Positions 9,827 to 17,617 are shown, counted from the stretch's first letter. The stretch: DNA of 64,000 nucleotides from Micromonospora coriariae (GCF_900091455.1 NZ_LT607412.1:6076001-6140000), one strand, 5' to 3'. The notes: generated by a model not told the origin, from the sequence alone. Program-made: numbers and translations.

Positions 9827-9847
9827 CCGTCAGCTAGTCGAGCCGGC

Positions 9848-9886
9848 GTGCCGGCGGCGCGGGCACCACGCCCGCGCCGCCGGCAC
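9848..9886 (+). terminator. Strong hairpin terminator after the M14 gene
   Basis: A perfect 17-bp GC-rich stem with a 5-nt loop (ACCAC) begins 21 nt after the stop codon and ends 35 nt before the FAS1 gene. No U-tract follows. It separates the peptidase from the downstream lipoprotein gene. Confidence 0.85.
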
Positions 9887-9921
9887 ACCCCACCCACCGA
9901 CCCCGACCCGTGGAGCCCGCC

Positions 9922-10557
9922 GTGTCGAACCCGTCTCGCGCTCTCCGCCTCCTCGTGCCGGCCCTGCTGCTGGCCACCGCCGCCTGCACCGCCACCGCCA
10001 CAACGGACGCGAGACCACCGAGCAGCACCAGCGCACCCCACGTCACCGGACCACTCTGCGCCGCCCTGCCCACCGGCGCCGACCCCGGAAACCCGACCTT
10101 CCTCGCCGGCCAACCCGTCGACCAGGCACTGCGGTGGATCCCCACCCTCACCACGTTCGAGGCGGCCCTGCGCACCAGCGGCGTCCTCGCCGACCTGCCC
10201 ACCGGCACAGCCGTCACCGTCCTGGCACCCTCCGACGACGCCTTCGCCGCCAAGTTCTCCGAGGACAACTGGGACGACCTGATGGCCCGCCACACCGACC
10301 AGCTGCGCACCCTGCTCAAGGCGCACCTGATCGTCGGAACCCACCCCATCGACGAACTGGTCACCGCAGGCACCGCCACCACCCTCGACGGCGCCACCGT
10401 CACCCTCGCGCGCACCGGACCCACCGCCCGCCTCAACGACCGGGCCGACGCGGTCTGCGCCGACTACCAGGCCACCAACGCGCGCATCCACATCATCAAC
10501 GCGGTCCTCGGCCCACTGCCCACCACCGCCGACGACACCGACCAGCGGGCCCACTGA
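9922..10557 (+). CDS. Fasciclin (FAS1) domain lipoprotein
   Basis: A 211-residue protein with an N-terminal lipobox LLATAAC (Cys about 25), a Thr/Ser/Pro-rich linker and one FAS1 domain. Family segments are FEAALRTSGVLADL, TVLAPSDDAFAA, LLKAHLIVG and ARIHIINAVLGPL. FAS1 proteins mediate adhesion or ligand binding at the cell surface. The GTG at 9922 was chosen because GGAG lies 6 nt upstream; an upstream GTG at 9910 would add four residues. It converges on the recombinase gene 6 nt away. Confidence 0.88.
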   Translation: MSNPSRALRLLVPALLLATAACTATATTDARPPSSTSAPHVTGPLCAALPTGADPGNPTFLAGQPVDQALRWIPTLTTFEAALRTSGVLADLPTGTAVTVLAPSDDAFAAKFSEDNWDDLMARHTDQLRTLLKAHLIVGTHPIDELVTAGTATTLDGATVTLARTGPTARLNDRADAVCADYQATNARIHIINAVLGPLPTTADDTDQRAH

Positions 10558-10563
10558 CCGCGC

Positions 10564-11568
10564 TCACCGCGCCCGGTCCACCGCCCCCAGAGCGGCCAAC
10601 GCCCGGTTGGTGCGGTTGGCCCGCACCGCGTCGCGCTGCTGATCAGCCGTCACCTCGATGTACGTCTGCGACGACGCCAACGACGCATGCCCCAACAACC
10701 GCATGATCTCCGCCGCGCTCGCCCCGTCCTCGGCCAACCGGGTCGCGAACGTGTGCCGCAGAGCGTGCAACCGCGCACCCCGCGGCACCCGGTCACCGAT
10801 GCCCGCCCGCCGGTAGCACGACTCCACCAGATACTGGAGCCCGCCGCGACGCAGCGGCTCACCCCGCCGGTCCACCAGCAACGCCGAGTCCGGGCGTACC
10901 GACCGCGACCCGAAGCGCCGCACCCGACTGTCCAGGTAGTCCACCAGCACCCGGTCCAGATCCGCCTCGATCGGCACGACCCGGGGCCGTCCACCCTTGC
11001 CGACCACCTCGACCCGCCGTTCACCAGGCCGACCCGCCAGCGATCCGACCCGCAGCGCCAACAGCTCCGACAGCCGCAGCCCGGCGCAGAGCGCCACCGC
11101 CAGCACCGCCACGTCCCGCTCCGGCCACGGGTCACGCTGCCGGCCGTCGTCGCGCGCGGCCGAGGCGAGCAGCAGCTCGGGGGTGTCCGCCCCGCGCAGC
11201 GGCTTCGGCTGGGGGAGCAGCGCGCGCGGGCGGCCCACCGCCGGCATCGGATTGCCTGCCACCACCCCGTCCGCGACGAGGAACGTGAAAAAGCTGTTCC
11301 AGGTGGACCAGGCCCGATGCACCGACGCGGGGGCCCGGGGTGCGGCGAACCGGGCGAACGCGGCCCGCATCACCCGGGGGGAGAGATCGTTGATCGACAG
11401 CGAATCACGGGGGAGGGGAGTGGTGACCTCCTCGGCGATCAGGGTGGCCACCGCGTGCAGGTCCCGCCGGTACGCCGCGAGGGTGTGCGGGGAGGGCTTG
11501 CGGGTGGCCCGGGCGGTCAGGAACTCCTCGATCAACACTTCGAGCGATTCGTCCCGTTTGTCATGCAT
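10564..11568 (-). CDS. Tyrosine recombinase (XerC/D-like)
   Basis: A 334-residue site-specific recombinase. The N-terminal core-binding SAM-like domain spans about 10-115 (SPHTLAAYRRDLHAV). The catalytic residues are all visible: Arg in AGLRLSELL, Lys in VVGKGGRPRVVP, HxxR in LHALRHTFATRL, His in LLGHASLA and the nucleophile Tyr in SSQTYIEV. The ATG at 11568 lies inside a 9-bp inverted repeat with a 6-bp centre, the layout of a recombinase site, and there is no clear ribosome binding site. This suggests autoregulation. A second dif-like site is 0.3 kb upstream. It could be a phage or ICE integrase, but no excisionase or phage gene is near. Confidence 0.88.
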   Translation of the reverse strand: MHDKRDESLEVLIEEFLTARATRKPSPHTLAAYRRDLHAVATLIAEEVTTPLPRDSLSINDLSPRVMRAAFARFAAPRAPASVHRAWSTWNSFFTFLVADGVVAGNPMPAVGRPRALLPQPKPLRGADTPELLLASAARDDGRQRDPWPERDVAVLAVALCAGLRLSELLALRVGSLAGRPGERRVEVVGKGGRPRVVPIEADLDRVLVDYLDSRVRRFGSRSVRPDSALLVDRRGEPLRRGGLQYLVESCYRRAGIGDRVPRGARLHALRHTFATRLAEDGASAAEIMRLLGHASLASSQTYIEVTADQQRDAVRANRTNRALAALGAVDRAR

Positions 11569-11587
11569 AAGGGATATTATGCATGTT
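11560..11587. other. dif-like site over the recombinase start codon
   Basis: The sequence has perfect inverted arms CATGCATAA and TTATGCATG around the 6-bp centre GGGATA. With two flanking bases per side this gives the 11-6-11 design of XerC/XerD sites, in which the inner ends are CATAA and TTATG. It covers the start codon of the minus-strand recombinase. It may be a recombination site, an operator for autorepression, or both. Confidence 0.5.
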
Positions 11588-11757
11588 TTTCGCGTTGGGC
11601 GGCAAGGGGGAGAGGGGAGCATGTCCGAACCCCGGCGGGGTGCGTACCGACCGGGAGCATCGGGATCCAGCCCGTGCGAGAAGCCAGCAGCGTGATCGCC
11701 GAGCGGCAGGGCGCCATCAGACCTCCAGCGCCACCGCCAGGGAGCCCGGATATGGAG

Positions 11758-11803
11758 ATCTTGAACAGTTCCCGTTCACCGGTAACGGCAACTGTCCCAA
11801 GAT
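11758..11803. repeat. Long imperfect inverted repeat upstream of the recombinase
   Basis: Arms of 19 and 20 nt pair with two mismatches and one bulged base around the 7-nt centre CACCGGT. It lies between the two dif-like sites, in a gap without a convincing gene. It could be a folded RNA, an accessory protein-binding site or a remnant of an element end. It lacks a U-tract. Confidence 0.55.
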
Positions 11804-11865
11804 TCGCGAGTGCGGGGGGTGAACGCCGGCCGCACGGGGGGAACAAGAGTCCTCGCGGATCGTCT

Positions 11866-11893
11866 ACTTTACATAATGTACATTATCGAATCG
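11866..11893 (-). other. dif: Candidate dif (XerCD) recombination site
   Basis: Read on the minus strand, the 28 bp split into an 11-bp left arm (CGATTCGATAA), the 6-bp centre TGTACA and an 11-bp right arm (TTATGTAAAGT). The right arm matches 9 of 11 bases of the E. coli XerD arm (TTATGTTAAAT), and the left arm ends ATAA like the E. coli XerC arm. The inner 14 bp form a perfect palindrome. The low GC stands out in its surroundings. It could be the chromosomal dif site or a copy used by an integrating element. Confidence 0.6.
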
Positions 11894-11948
11894 GAACTGT
11901 TGGGCTGGCACGAACGAGACCCAGCCGGTTGATGTGTACAGGTCCACA

Positions 11949-12028
11949 TGTCGTTTCTCACTTGACCTGGGCCATTCTCAACAACTTGGGCCATCTCTCG
12001 AGTCTTCTCATTGAGTTGGGCCACCGAG
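11949..12028 (+). repeat. Left IS21-like terminal region with three internal repeats
   Basis: The terminal repeat is followed by two further motif copies, giving three: CCTGGGCCATTCTCAAC (from about 11966), AACTTGGGCCATCTC (from about 11982) and GAGTTGGGCCACC (from about 12012). The spacing is about 23-30 bp. Repeated TGGGCCA boxes followed by TCTCA-like bases resemble transposase-binding repeats at IS21-family ends. Confidence 0.5.
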
Positions 12029-12129
12029 GCTGCGTCCGGCCCTGCCCCCTGCACCTTCCGTGCCGGCGTGATGATTCGGCTGCACGCGCAGTGCGGGGTG
12101 TGCTCCGCACTGTCGTCGACCGGAATCGT

Positions 12130-12384
12130 GTCTAGCGTGCCGATGCGCGCGGCTCACGCGCGGGATGTGGGTCACCCGTGCCGACGCCTCGGGGTTGTTG
12201 ATGGTCCCCCACCGCCGGTCGGCCTTGTACATCGTCTCCTGCACGGCATCCTTGGCGTCAGCCTCCGACGCGTAGCCGTTGAGTTCCTTGCGCGCCCAGT
12301 CGCAGCGCCCTCGGAACCGGTCTCGACGCCGACGAGAAGGCACTTACGCAGCAGCCCGGCAAGCGGCTCGGATTCGTCGAGCAT
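12130..12384 (-). pseudogene. Decayed chimera: AbiTii-like N-terminus joined to an ECF sigma fragment
   Basis: From the ATG at 12384 the minus strand reads MLDESEPLAGLLRKC, then LLVGVETGSE, like the start of the AbiTii domain found in some defence-related proteins. A frame change near 12310 is needed to continue DWARKELNGYASEAD, the next AbiTii segment. It then runs directly into DAVQETMYKADRRW and TINNPEASARV, which look like region 2 of an ECF sigma factor. Neither part is complete, and no single frame spans it. It lies just inside the left IS21-like end. The AbiTii assignment is from recognition only. Confidence 0.5.
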
Positions 12385-12416
12385 GCGCTCGCGGAGCGAG
12401 CGTCATTGGACGCGGC

Positions 12417-13634
12417 TCAGACGTCTGCCGCTTCGTCCGCGGTCGGGCCTTGTTCGCCTCTGCTGAGGCGCTCGTAGCAGACCAGGGCGACGAGGAAGGC
12501 GGTGAGCAGGCCGAGCGCGGCCAGGGCGGGCAGGATCCGGGCGACGGGTAACAGCAGCACCGGCACGCCGAGGGCGACGAGCTGTGCTGGCGGGGTGGAC
12601 CTGATGGTGAATCGGAGGAAGAGCACCCGGCCGGTGTGGTAGAGGATCACCCCGCCGTACAGCGCGAGGGTGGAGGTCCAGTCCAGGGGCGTTCCGGCGA
12701 CGTGCCGGGGCTGGTCGTGGGCCAGGTGCTCGAGGACCTGCTCGATGCCCAGCGCAAGGTAGATAACCCCGGCGATCAGCGCGAAGTGCGCCAGGCTGTA
12801 CGCGTTGACGGCTACTTGGTTGCGCCGTTCGGTGGGTGCCCTGCCCAATGCTTCGGCGGCAGCCGGCGCGGAACTCTTGAAGTAGCACCACCACAGGCAC
12901 ACCGTCGCGGTGAACGCGAGCAGCGCCGCCACCCGGACCGGCCAATGGGTCACCACCGCCCCGGCACCGGCTCCCACCGAGAACAGGGACTCGCCGAGCG
13001 CGATGATCAATACCAGGCCGTGCCGTTCGGTGAAGTGGCTGGGGCTGCGCAGTTGCCACCCGCTGACGGCGGAGGTCAAGAGGCCGCCGCCGAAGTTGAT
13101 GACGACCGCCGCCGACCACAGCAGGGCCTGCGCGGTGCCGCCGAGCACCGCGCCGAGGATCAGCGGTATCCAGGCCAGAGCCGTCACGCTCCCGTAAAGC
13201 CTCAGTGTGGTGCGCAGCCGCCGGTCCCCCATCGCCGCGAAGAAGTAGAGGGTGAGGTGCAGTGCCGTGAGGACGATGTAGGCCAGAGCCAGGGTCAGCG
13301 GCGCGTCCACCGTTGCGGCGCCGCGTCGCCAGGCGTCGGGTATGACCAGGGCGGCCACGAAGATCGCGCCCATCGCCACGGTCGTGCCGGCACTGATCAG
13401 GCCGAGGTCGGCGCGGGCCTGGTTACCCAGCCAGGTGTAGGACGTCCAGGAGTTCCAGAGCAGCAGCAGCATGATGAGCCCCTGCGCCACGGTGAGTGGT
13501 GTCGGCGGATGCCCCATGAAGGCGATGACCCGGGTCAGGGCGAAGATGAACACCAGGTCGAAGAAGATCTCGAACGAGGTCGCCCGGTGCGTCTCTTCGG
13601 TCAGCACCGGCCGGGATCGTAAGATAAGCCTCAT
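12417..13634 (-). CDS. Low temperature requirement protein A (LtrA) family membrane protein
   Basis: A 405-residue polytopic membrane protein. The family signature is at the N-terminus: TSFEIFFDLVFIFALTRVIA. The SERHGL-type segment (FTERHGLVLIIALGESLF) is near the middle, and about twelve hydrophobic helices are visible. LtrA was named from a Listeria low-temperature mutant; its biochemical role is unknown. The ATG at 13634 was chosen since GAAGAAG lies upstream and the family begins near here. The gene is inside the IS21-ended segment. A second LtrA gene at 41.6-42.7 kb shares the family but is divergent. Confidence 0.88.
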   Translation of the reverse strand: MRLILRSRPVLTEETHRATSFEIFFDLVFIFALTRVIAFMGHPPTPLTVAQGLIMLLLLWNSWTSYTWLGNQARADLGLISAGTTVAMGAIFVAALVIPDAWRRGAATVDAPLTLALAYIVLTALHLTLYFFAAMGDRRLRTTLRLYGSVTALAWIPLILGAVLGGTAQALLWSAAVVINFGGGLLTSAVSGWQLRSPSHFTERHGLVLIIALGESLFSVGAGAGAVVTHWPVRVAALLAFTATVCLWWCYFKSSAPAAAEALGRAPTERRNQVAVNAYSLAHFALIAGVIYLALGIEQVLEHLAHDQPRHVAGTPLDWTSTLALYGGVILYHTGRVLFLRFTIRSTPPAQLVALGVPVLLLPVARILPALAALGLLTAFLVALVCYERLSRGEQGPTADEAADV

Positions 13635-13741
13635 AGGCACATCTTCTTCGCCCACCACACACAAGGTGCAGGATCGGCGATCCGTTCCGATGGGCTCAAC
13701 ACGAACGATCGCCGCTATCTGCCCTCGCTATCTGATCTCGT

Positions 13742-14027
13742 TGCCTGGTCTCGCATGACGTCCCGGGTGCCGGCCGACTGCCGATCTGCATGCCTGCATC
13801 CGTGCCTACGAACCGTGCCTACGAACCGTGCCTACGAGCGTGCCTAGTGCCGGCGCCGGGTCTGCCTGGCCGCCGGCATGCCTGGTCCTGCAGGCACGCC
13901 TTGTCGCGCAGGCGACGAAGCCCACGTGCCTGCTGCCGGCCGGCCGCCGGCCTGTCTAGTCCCACCGGCCGTGTCGGGCTCCACTTGCGTTACGGATCGG
14001 TGTCAGTTGTTGGGTTACATGCCTGGC
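13742..14027. repeat. TGCCT-rich repeat stretch, including three 13-bp tandem units
   Basis: This sits in a gene-free gap between the LtrA and SUKH genes. The pentamer TGCCT, or its complement, occurs about eleven times. At 13801-13839 the unit CGTGCCTACGAAC repeats with small changes (two nearly exact copies plus CGTGCCTACGAG), followed by CGTGCCTAG. No coding frame looks credible. Function is unknown; it may be slipped-strand expansion or a clustered binding site. Confidence 0.6.
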
Positions 14028-14103
14028 TAGACCCGCCGCGCTCCGTGACCGGTCGGGCGCTAGCCTCAGCCCCCGTAGACGGGGCGCGGATGGGCAGGGT
14101 CGG

Positions 14104-14832
14104 ATGACGGACAGGTTCGATGTCGGGGAAGTCATGCTGTCCGGGATCGGCGGCCGGGCGGAGGCCTGGCGCTTCATCCGGGCCTTTGCGGCTGAGTGGA
14201 CTAGGCCCTTGCGTGAGGGTGACGGGGTTGACCACGAAGAGCTGCGTGATGCGGAACAGGCGCTGGGATTCGAGCTTCCGGCGGCGTTGCGCGAGGCGTA
14301 CCTGCTGTTCGGCCGGCGCGATGACCTGACAAGGAACCAGGACCGGTTGTTGCCGCCACGCGTCCTTGAGGTCGACGAGAGCGGTGAGGTGCTGGTTTTC
14401 CGGGACGAGAACCAAGGCGTGGCCTCGTGGGGCATACCAGTGGCCGACATCGCTGAGCTGGATCCCCCAGTGGTCATGGAGCACGGGGAGGGCTGGCAGC
14501 CATTCTTGGACCGTGTTTCGCTGGCCTGCGTGGAGATGGTGCTCACCGAGGTGTTGTTCGGTTCTGAGTACCTGGAGAACGCAGCCGAACTACCGGCCGA
14601 GTTGATCAGCGTGGTTGAGGCGAACTACCAGCGGGTGAACTTTCCTGAGTACCCGATGTGGTCTGAACCAGCGGAGCCGGTTCGTTGGTTCTCCGCGCCC
14701 GGGCAGTTGCTGCGCCTGGACGGGGCAGGCGAGTGGGCGTGGCTGTTCGTCCGGGGCCGGACGGCCGACGATCTGCGGCGGATCTACGGTCTCATCCCTG
14801 GAGATTGGACTCTGGGAAATGCGCTGCTCTAG
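14104..14832 (+). CDS. SUKH (Smi1/Knr4-like) family protein
   Basis: A 242-residue cytoplasmic protein with a central SMI1/KNR4 fold (about 40-160). The motif EQALGFELPAALREAYLLFG is followed by LEVDESGEVLVFRDENQGVA and WGIPVAD. In bacteria SUKH proteins are often immunity proteins of polymorphic toxin systems, but free-standing ones are common. No toxin gene is adjacent, so the immunity role is only a possibility. Base composition is less GC-rich than the housekeeping genes on either side, in keeping with acquired DNA inside the IS21-ended segment. Confidence 0.8.
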   Translation: MTDRFDVGEVMLSGIGGRAEAWRFIRAFAAEWTRPLREGDGVDHEELRDAEQALGFELPAALREAYLLFGRRDDLTRNQDRLLPPRVLEVDESGEVLVFRDENQGVASWGIPVADIAELDPPVVMEHGEGWQPFLDRVSLACVEMVLTEVLFGSEYLENAAELPAELISVVEANYQRVNFPEYPMWSEPAEPVRWFSAPGQLLRLDGAGEWAWLFVRGRTADDLRRIYGLIPGDWTLGNALL

Positions 14833-15219
14833 TGACGGCCTGGGACGGCGACCGCGCCGTCTTGTCGCACAACACTGATACCAGCCGCCAGGCCCTGAGA
14901 GACACGGCAGGCGCGGCCCTCAATCCGGCCAGCATCGGCATCGACCGTGCGTTATCGAGACGTCGAGGCACGTGTCGCCCATCAAGTGAAGCCAAGATGT
15001 CACGCATCATCCGGAGTATGACATAGTCCCACCGGCCGGTTGGCGCAAACTTTCTGTACCGGATCAAGGCGGGCCCTAACGGGCCGCACGCGCCGCCGCC
15101 AGGGCGCGCGCCCGCTCACCCCGCCCCTAAAAACTTGCACCTGGCCCGAGATAATGAGAGCCATGACTCTTCAAGGAATCTCGCTAACTTGGGCCACTGC
15201 AGCTCAAGAGCCATCCGCG
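14833..15219. other. Gene-free stretch after the SUKH gene
   Basis: I see no convincing gene here. A short minus-strand frame with a TTG start (15067 downwards) has no ribosome binding site or recognisable domain. A 14-nt string (AGTCCCACCGGCCG) is shared with the region near 13968. Another TTGGGCCA box (15186-15197) precedes the right terminal repeat. Confidence 0.5.
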
Positions 15220-15245
15220 TGGCCCAGGTCAACTGAGAAATGACA
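15220..15245 (-). repeat. Right IS21-like terminal inverted repeat
   Basis: On the minus strand this begins TGTCATTTCTCAGTTGACCT and ends GGGCCA. It matches the left end at 24 of 26 positions in inverted orientation. It lies 53 nt upstream of the DUF1801 gene and could contain part of its promoter. Confidence 0.5.
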
Positions 15246-15298
15246 GCACGGGTCCAGATGTAGATCATCATGTGGCGAGGACAGTGAAGGAGAGGGCC

Positions 15299-15643
15299 AT
15301 GAGTGACGATGTCACCCAGTACATCAACAAGGCACAGCCGTGGCAGATCGATGTCTGTGAGAAGCTACGCGCGATGGTCGGCCAGACCATTCCAGATGTC
15401 GAAGAGCGGCTCCAGTACGGCAAGCCGCACTACCTCAAGAACGGGCACTACGCGGCCGTCATAGCGGTGGCCAAGGACAAGGTCTCGTTCATGGTGTTCA
15501 ACGCGACGGACATCCCGGAGGTCAAGGGGTTCCTTCGGGCACTGGGCAACGGTGAACGCAAAGCCGTTGACATCAAGGACGGGCAGACCGTCGACTACGG
15601 CGCACTTGCCAGCATCCTGGAAAAGACCGCGACCGCCCTGTAG
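15299..15643 (+). CDS. DUF1801 (YdhG-like) domain protein
   Basis: A 114-residue cytoplasmic protein with the DUF1801 pattern: YINKAQPWQIDVCEKLRAMV near the start, then PDVEERLQYGKPHYLKNGHY and VSFMVFNATDIPEVKGFL. The fold is known but no activity is established. The ATG at 15299 has a strong GAAGGAGAGG upstream, so the in-frame start 27 nt earlier was rejected. It lies just outside the right IS21-like end. Its A/T-ending codons are more frequent than in the flanking operon. Confidence 0.85.
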   Translation: MSDDVTQYINKAQPWQIDVCEKLRAMVGQTIPDVEERLQYGKPHYLKNGHYAAVIAVAKDKVSFMVFNATDIPEVKGFLRALGNGERKAVDIKDGQTVDYGALASILEKTATAL

Positions 15644-15854
15644 CTGCCAGGGCGTATGCCGTTCGGGTGACATCTCCGCAGTCCACCCGCTCCCCCACGT
15701 GCCCTCGTTCGCGGGCACCAGGTTCGGTGTCGCCGGGCCCGCCCGGCGGATGGCCGGAAACGCCAACGGGGCGGCGTACTCCGACGTGGTGTGTCGGGGT
15801 ACGCCGCCCACGGGCGGGACGAGCTGCGGGACGGGACCCGCGTTGTCCTGGCGG

Positions 15855-16646
15855 TTACTTCGGGTCGCGGTTGAACGTGGAGGTTGACCAGAAGTAGCCG
15901 AGCACCGTCAGGGCCAGGCACCAGATGATGGCGAGCCACCAGTTGTGGCCGATCTCGCTGCTGAGCAGCAGTCCGCGCAGGGTTTCGATGGCGGGTGTGA
16001 ACGGCTGGTACTCGGCGACCGGCTGGAGCCAGCCGGGCATGGCGTCGACCGGTACGAAGGCGCTGGACAGCAGCGGCAGCAGGATCAGCGGCATGGCGTT
16101 GTTGCTGGCGGCCTCTGCGTTCGGGCTGACCAGGCCCATGCCGACGGCGATCCAGGTGAGTGCCGTGGCGAAGAGTACGAGCAGCCCGAAGGCCGCGAGC
16201 CATTCCAGGACGCTGGCGTCCGTGGATCGGAAGCCGATGGCCACGGCGACGGCGCCCACGAGCACGACGCTCATGACCGACTGCAGCACGCTGCCGACGA
16301 CGTGCCCGACGAGCACCGAACCACGGTGGATCGCCATGGTGCGGAAGCGGGCGATGATGCCCTCGGTCATGTCGTTGGAGACGGACACCGCGGTGCCGAT
16401 CACGGTGCTGCCGATGGTCATCAGCAGGAGGCCCGGGACGATGTACGCGATGTACTCGGAGCGGTCGGCGCCGCCGCCGTTGATGCCTGAGCCCATCGTG
16501 TCGCCGAACACGTAGACGAAGAGCAACAGCAGCATGATCGGGGTGAGCAGCAGGTTCAGGGTGAGCGACGGGTAGCGCCGGGCGTGCAGGATGTTGCGGC
16601 GCAGCATGGTGGACGAGTCGCGTACGGCGAGGGTGAGGGTGCTCAT
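15855..16646 (-). CDS. ABC-2 type transporter permease (DrrB-like)
   Basis: A 263-residue membrane subunit of an ABC exporter with six predicted helices and the ABC-2 family core: TEGIIARFRTMAIHRGSVL (coupling region), VLEWLAAFGLLVLFATALTW and PLLSSAFVPVDAMPGWLQ. DrrB-type permeases pair with DrrA ATPases in export of drugs, antibiotics or lipids. Its ATG overlaps the ATPase stop by 4 nt (ATGA), so the two are translationally coupled. Substrate is unknown. Confidence 0.9.
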   Translation of the reverse strand: MSTLTLAVRDSSTMLRRNILHARRYPSLTLNLLLTPIMLLLLFVYVFGDTMGSGINGGGADRSEYIAYIVPGLLLMTIGSTVIGTAVSVSNDMTEGIIARFRTMAIHRGSVLVGHVVGSVLQSVMSVVLVGAVAVAIGFRSTDASVLEWLAAFGLLVLFATALTWIAVGMGLVSPNAEAASNNAMPLILLPLLSSAFVPVDAMPGWLQPVAEYQPFTPAIETLRGLLLSSEIGHNWWLAIIWCLALTVLGYFWSTSTFNRDPK

Positions 16647-17605
16647 CGGACGGTCTCCTTGGGCTGGTGAGGGATGGTGGCGCCGCCGGTCAGAGCGAAG
16701 AACACGTCGTCGAGGTCGGGGGTGTGCACGGTCAGCTCGTCGGCCTCGATGGTGGCGGAGTCCAGCCGGTCGAGGATGGAGCGGAGTTCACGCTGGCTGC
16801 CGTCGCTGGGGATCTGCAGCGCGAGGGAGTCGTCGTCGCGGGTGGCGTCGTGCAGCGCGAAGGCGGCGGACTGGTAGGAGGCCGGGTCGGTGAAGCGGAG
16901 CCGGACGTGTCCGCCGGGGATGAGCTGCTTCAGTTCCTTGGCGGTGCCCTCGGCGGCGATCTTTCCGTCGTTGAGCACGGCGATGCGGTCGGCGAGTTCG
17001 TCGGCCTCCTCCAGGTACTGGGTGGTGAGGAAGACGGTGACGCCGTCGGAGACGAGTTCGCGGATGATCTGCCACATGTTGTGGCGGCTGCGGGGGTCGA
17101 GGCCGGTGGTGGGTTCGTCGAGGAAGATGATCCGTGGGTTGCCGACCAGGGTCATGGCGAGGTCGAGGCGGCGTTTCATGCCGCCGGAGTAGGTGGAGGC
17201 GGGCTTCTTCGCGGCGTCGGTGAGGTCGAAGCGCTCCAGCAGGTCCGTGGCGGTGCGGTGGCCTTGGTGTTTGGGCAGGTGGTGCAGGTCGGCCATGAGG
17301 AGCATGTTCTCCTCGCCGGTGATGAGGTTGTCGACGGCGGAGAACTGGCCGGTGACGCCGATCGCGGCGCGGACCGCCTGGGGGTTGGTGGTGAGGTCGT
17401 GGCCGCCGACACCGATGGCGCCGGAGGCGGGGTCGGGAGAAATGAGGGTGGAGAGGATCTTGACGGCGGTGGTCTTGCCGGCGCCGTTCGGGCCGAGCAG
17501 GGAGAAGATCGTTCCTTCGGGGACGGCCAGGTCGACGCCGTCGAGGACGACCTTGTCGCCGTAGGACTTGCGCAGGCCGTTCGCCGCGATGGCCAGGTTG
17601 GTCAT
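16643..17605 (-). CDS. ABC transporter ATP-binding protein (DrrA-like)
   Basis: A 320-residue ATPase. Walker A is LLGPNGAGKTTAVKIL (about 33-48), the signature is YSGGMKRRLDLAMTL, Walker B is RIIFLDEPTTGLDP and the switch region ends VFLTTQYLEEAD. The C-terminal 90 residues form the extension typical of DrrA-type drug-resistance ATPases. It is the middle gene of a three-gene unit: DUF4097 protein upstream (12-nt gap), permease downstream (4-nt overlap). Energy coupling for export is the expected role. Confidence 0.93.
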   Translation of the reverse strand: MTNLAIAANGLRKSYGDKVVLDGVDLAVPEGTIFSLLGPNGAGKTTAVKILSTLISPDPASGAIGVGGHDLTTNPQAVRAAIGVTGQFSAVDNLITGEENMLLMADLHHLPKHQGHRTATDLLERFDLTDAAKKPASTYSGGMKRRLDLAMTLVGNPRIIFLDEPTTGLDPRSRHNMWQIIRELVSDGVTVFLTTQYLEEADELADRIAVLNDGKIAAEGTAKELKQLIPGGHVRLRFTDPASYQSAAFALHDATRDDDSLALQIPSDGSQRELRSILDRLDSATIEADELTVHTPDLDDVFFALTGGATIPHQPKETVR

Positions 17606-17617
17606 GATGGGTGCTCC

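Larger units (their letters stand above)
11949..15245. mobile_element. 3.3-kb segment bounded by IS21-type inverted ends, no transposase
   Basis: 26-bp ends at 11949-11974 and 15220-15245 are inverted repeats matching at 24 of 26 positions, each opening TGTC and containing TTGACCTGGGCCA. Extra copies of the inner motif (A/C)NTTGGGCCA occur inside the left end, and one copy (AACTTGGGCCAC) lies inside the right end. Multiple end repeats are typical of IS21-family elements. The interior carries a decayed gene, an LtrA gene, a TGCCT-rich stretch and a SUKH gene, but neither istA nor istB. No clear target-site duplication flanks it. It may be a non-autonomous passenger element or a remnant. Confidence 0.5.

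Noticed and set aside
12386..12402. 7-bp hairpin as a terminator of the LtrA gene
   Set aside because: Short, no U-tract, and it lies over the start of the decayed gene.
14792..15067. 91-codon minus-strand frame in the gap after the SUKH gene
   Set aside because: TTG start, no ribosome binding site, no recognisable domain, and it overlaps the SUKH 3' end.
11941..15261. GGTCCA(C/G)ATGT at both island borders as a target duplication
   Set aside because: The left copy overlaps the inverted end and the copies differ at one base, so it cannot be a clean duplication of flanking DNA.
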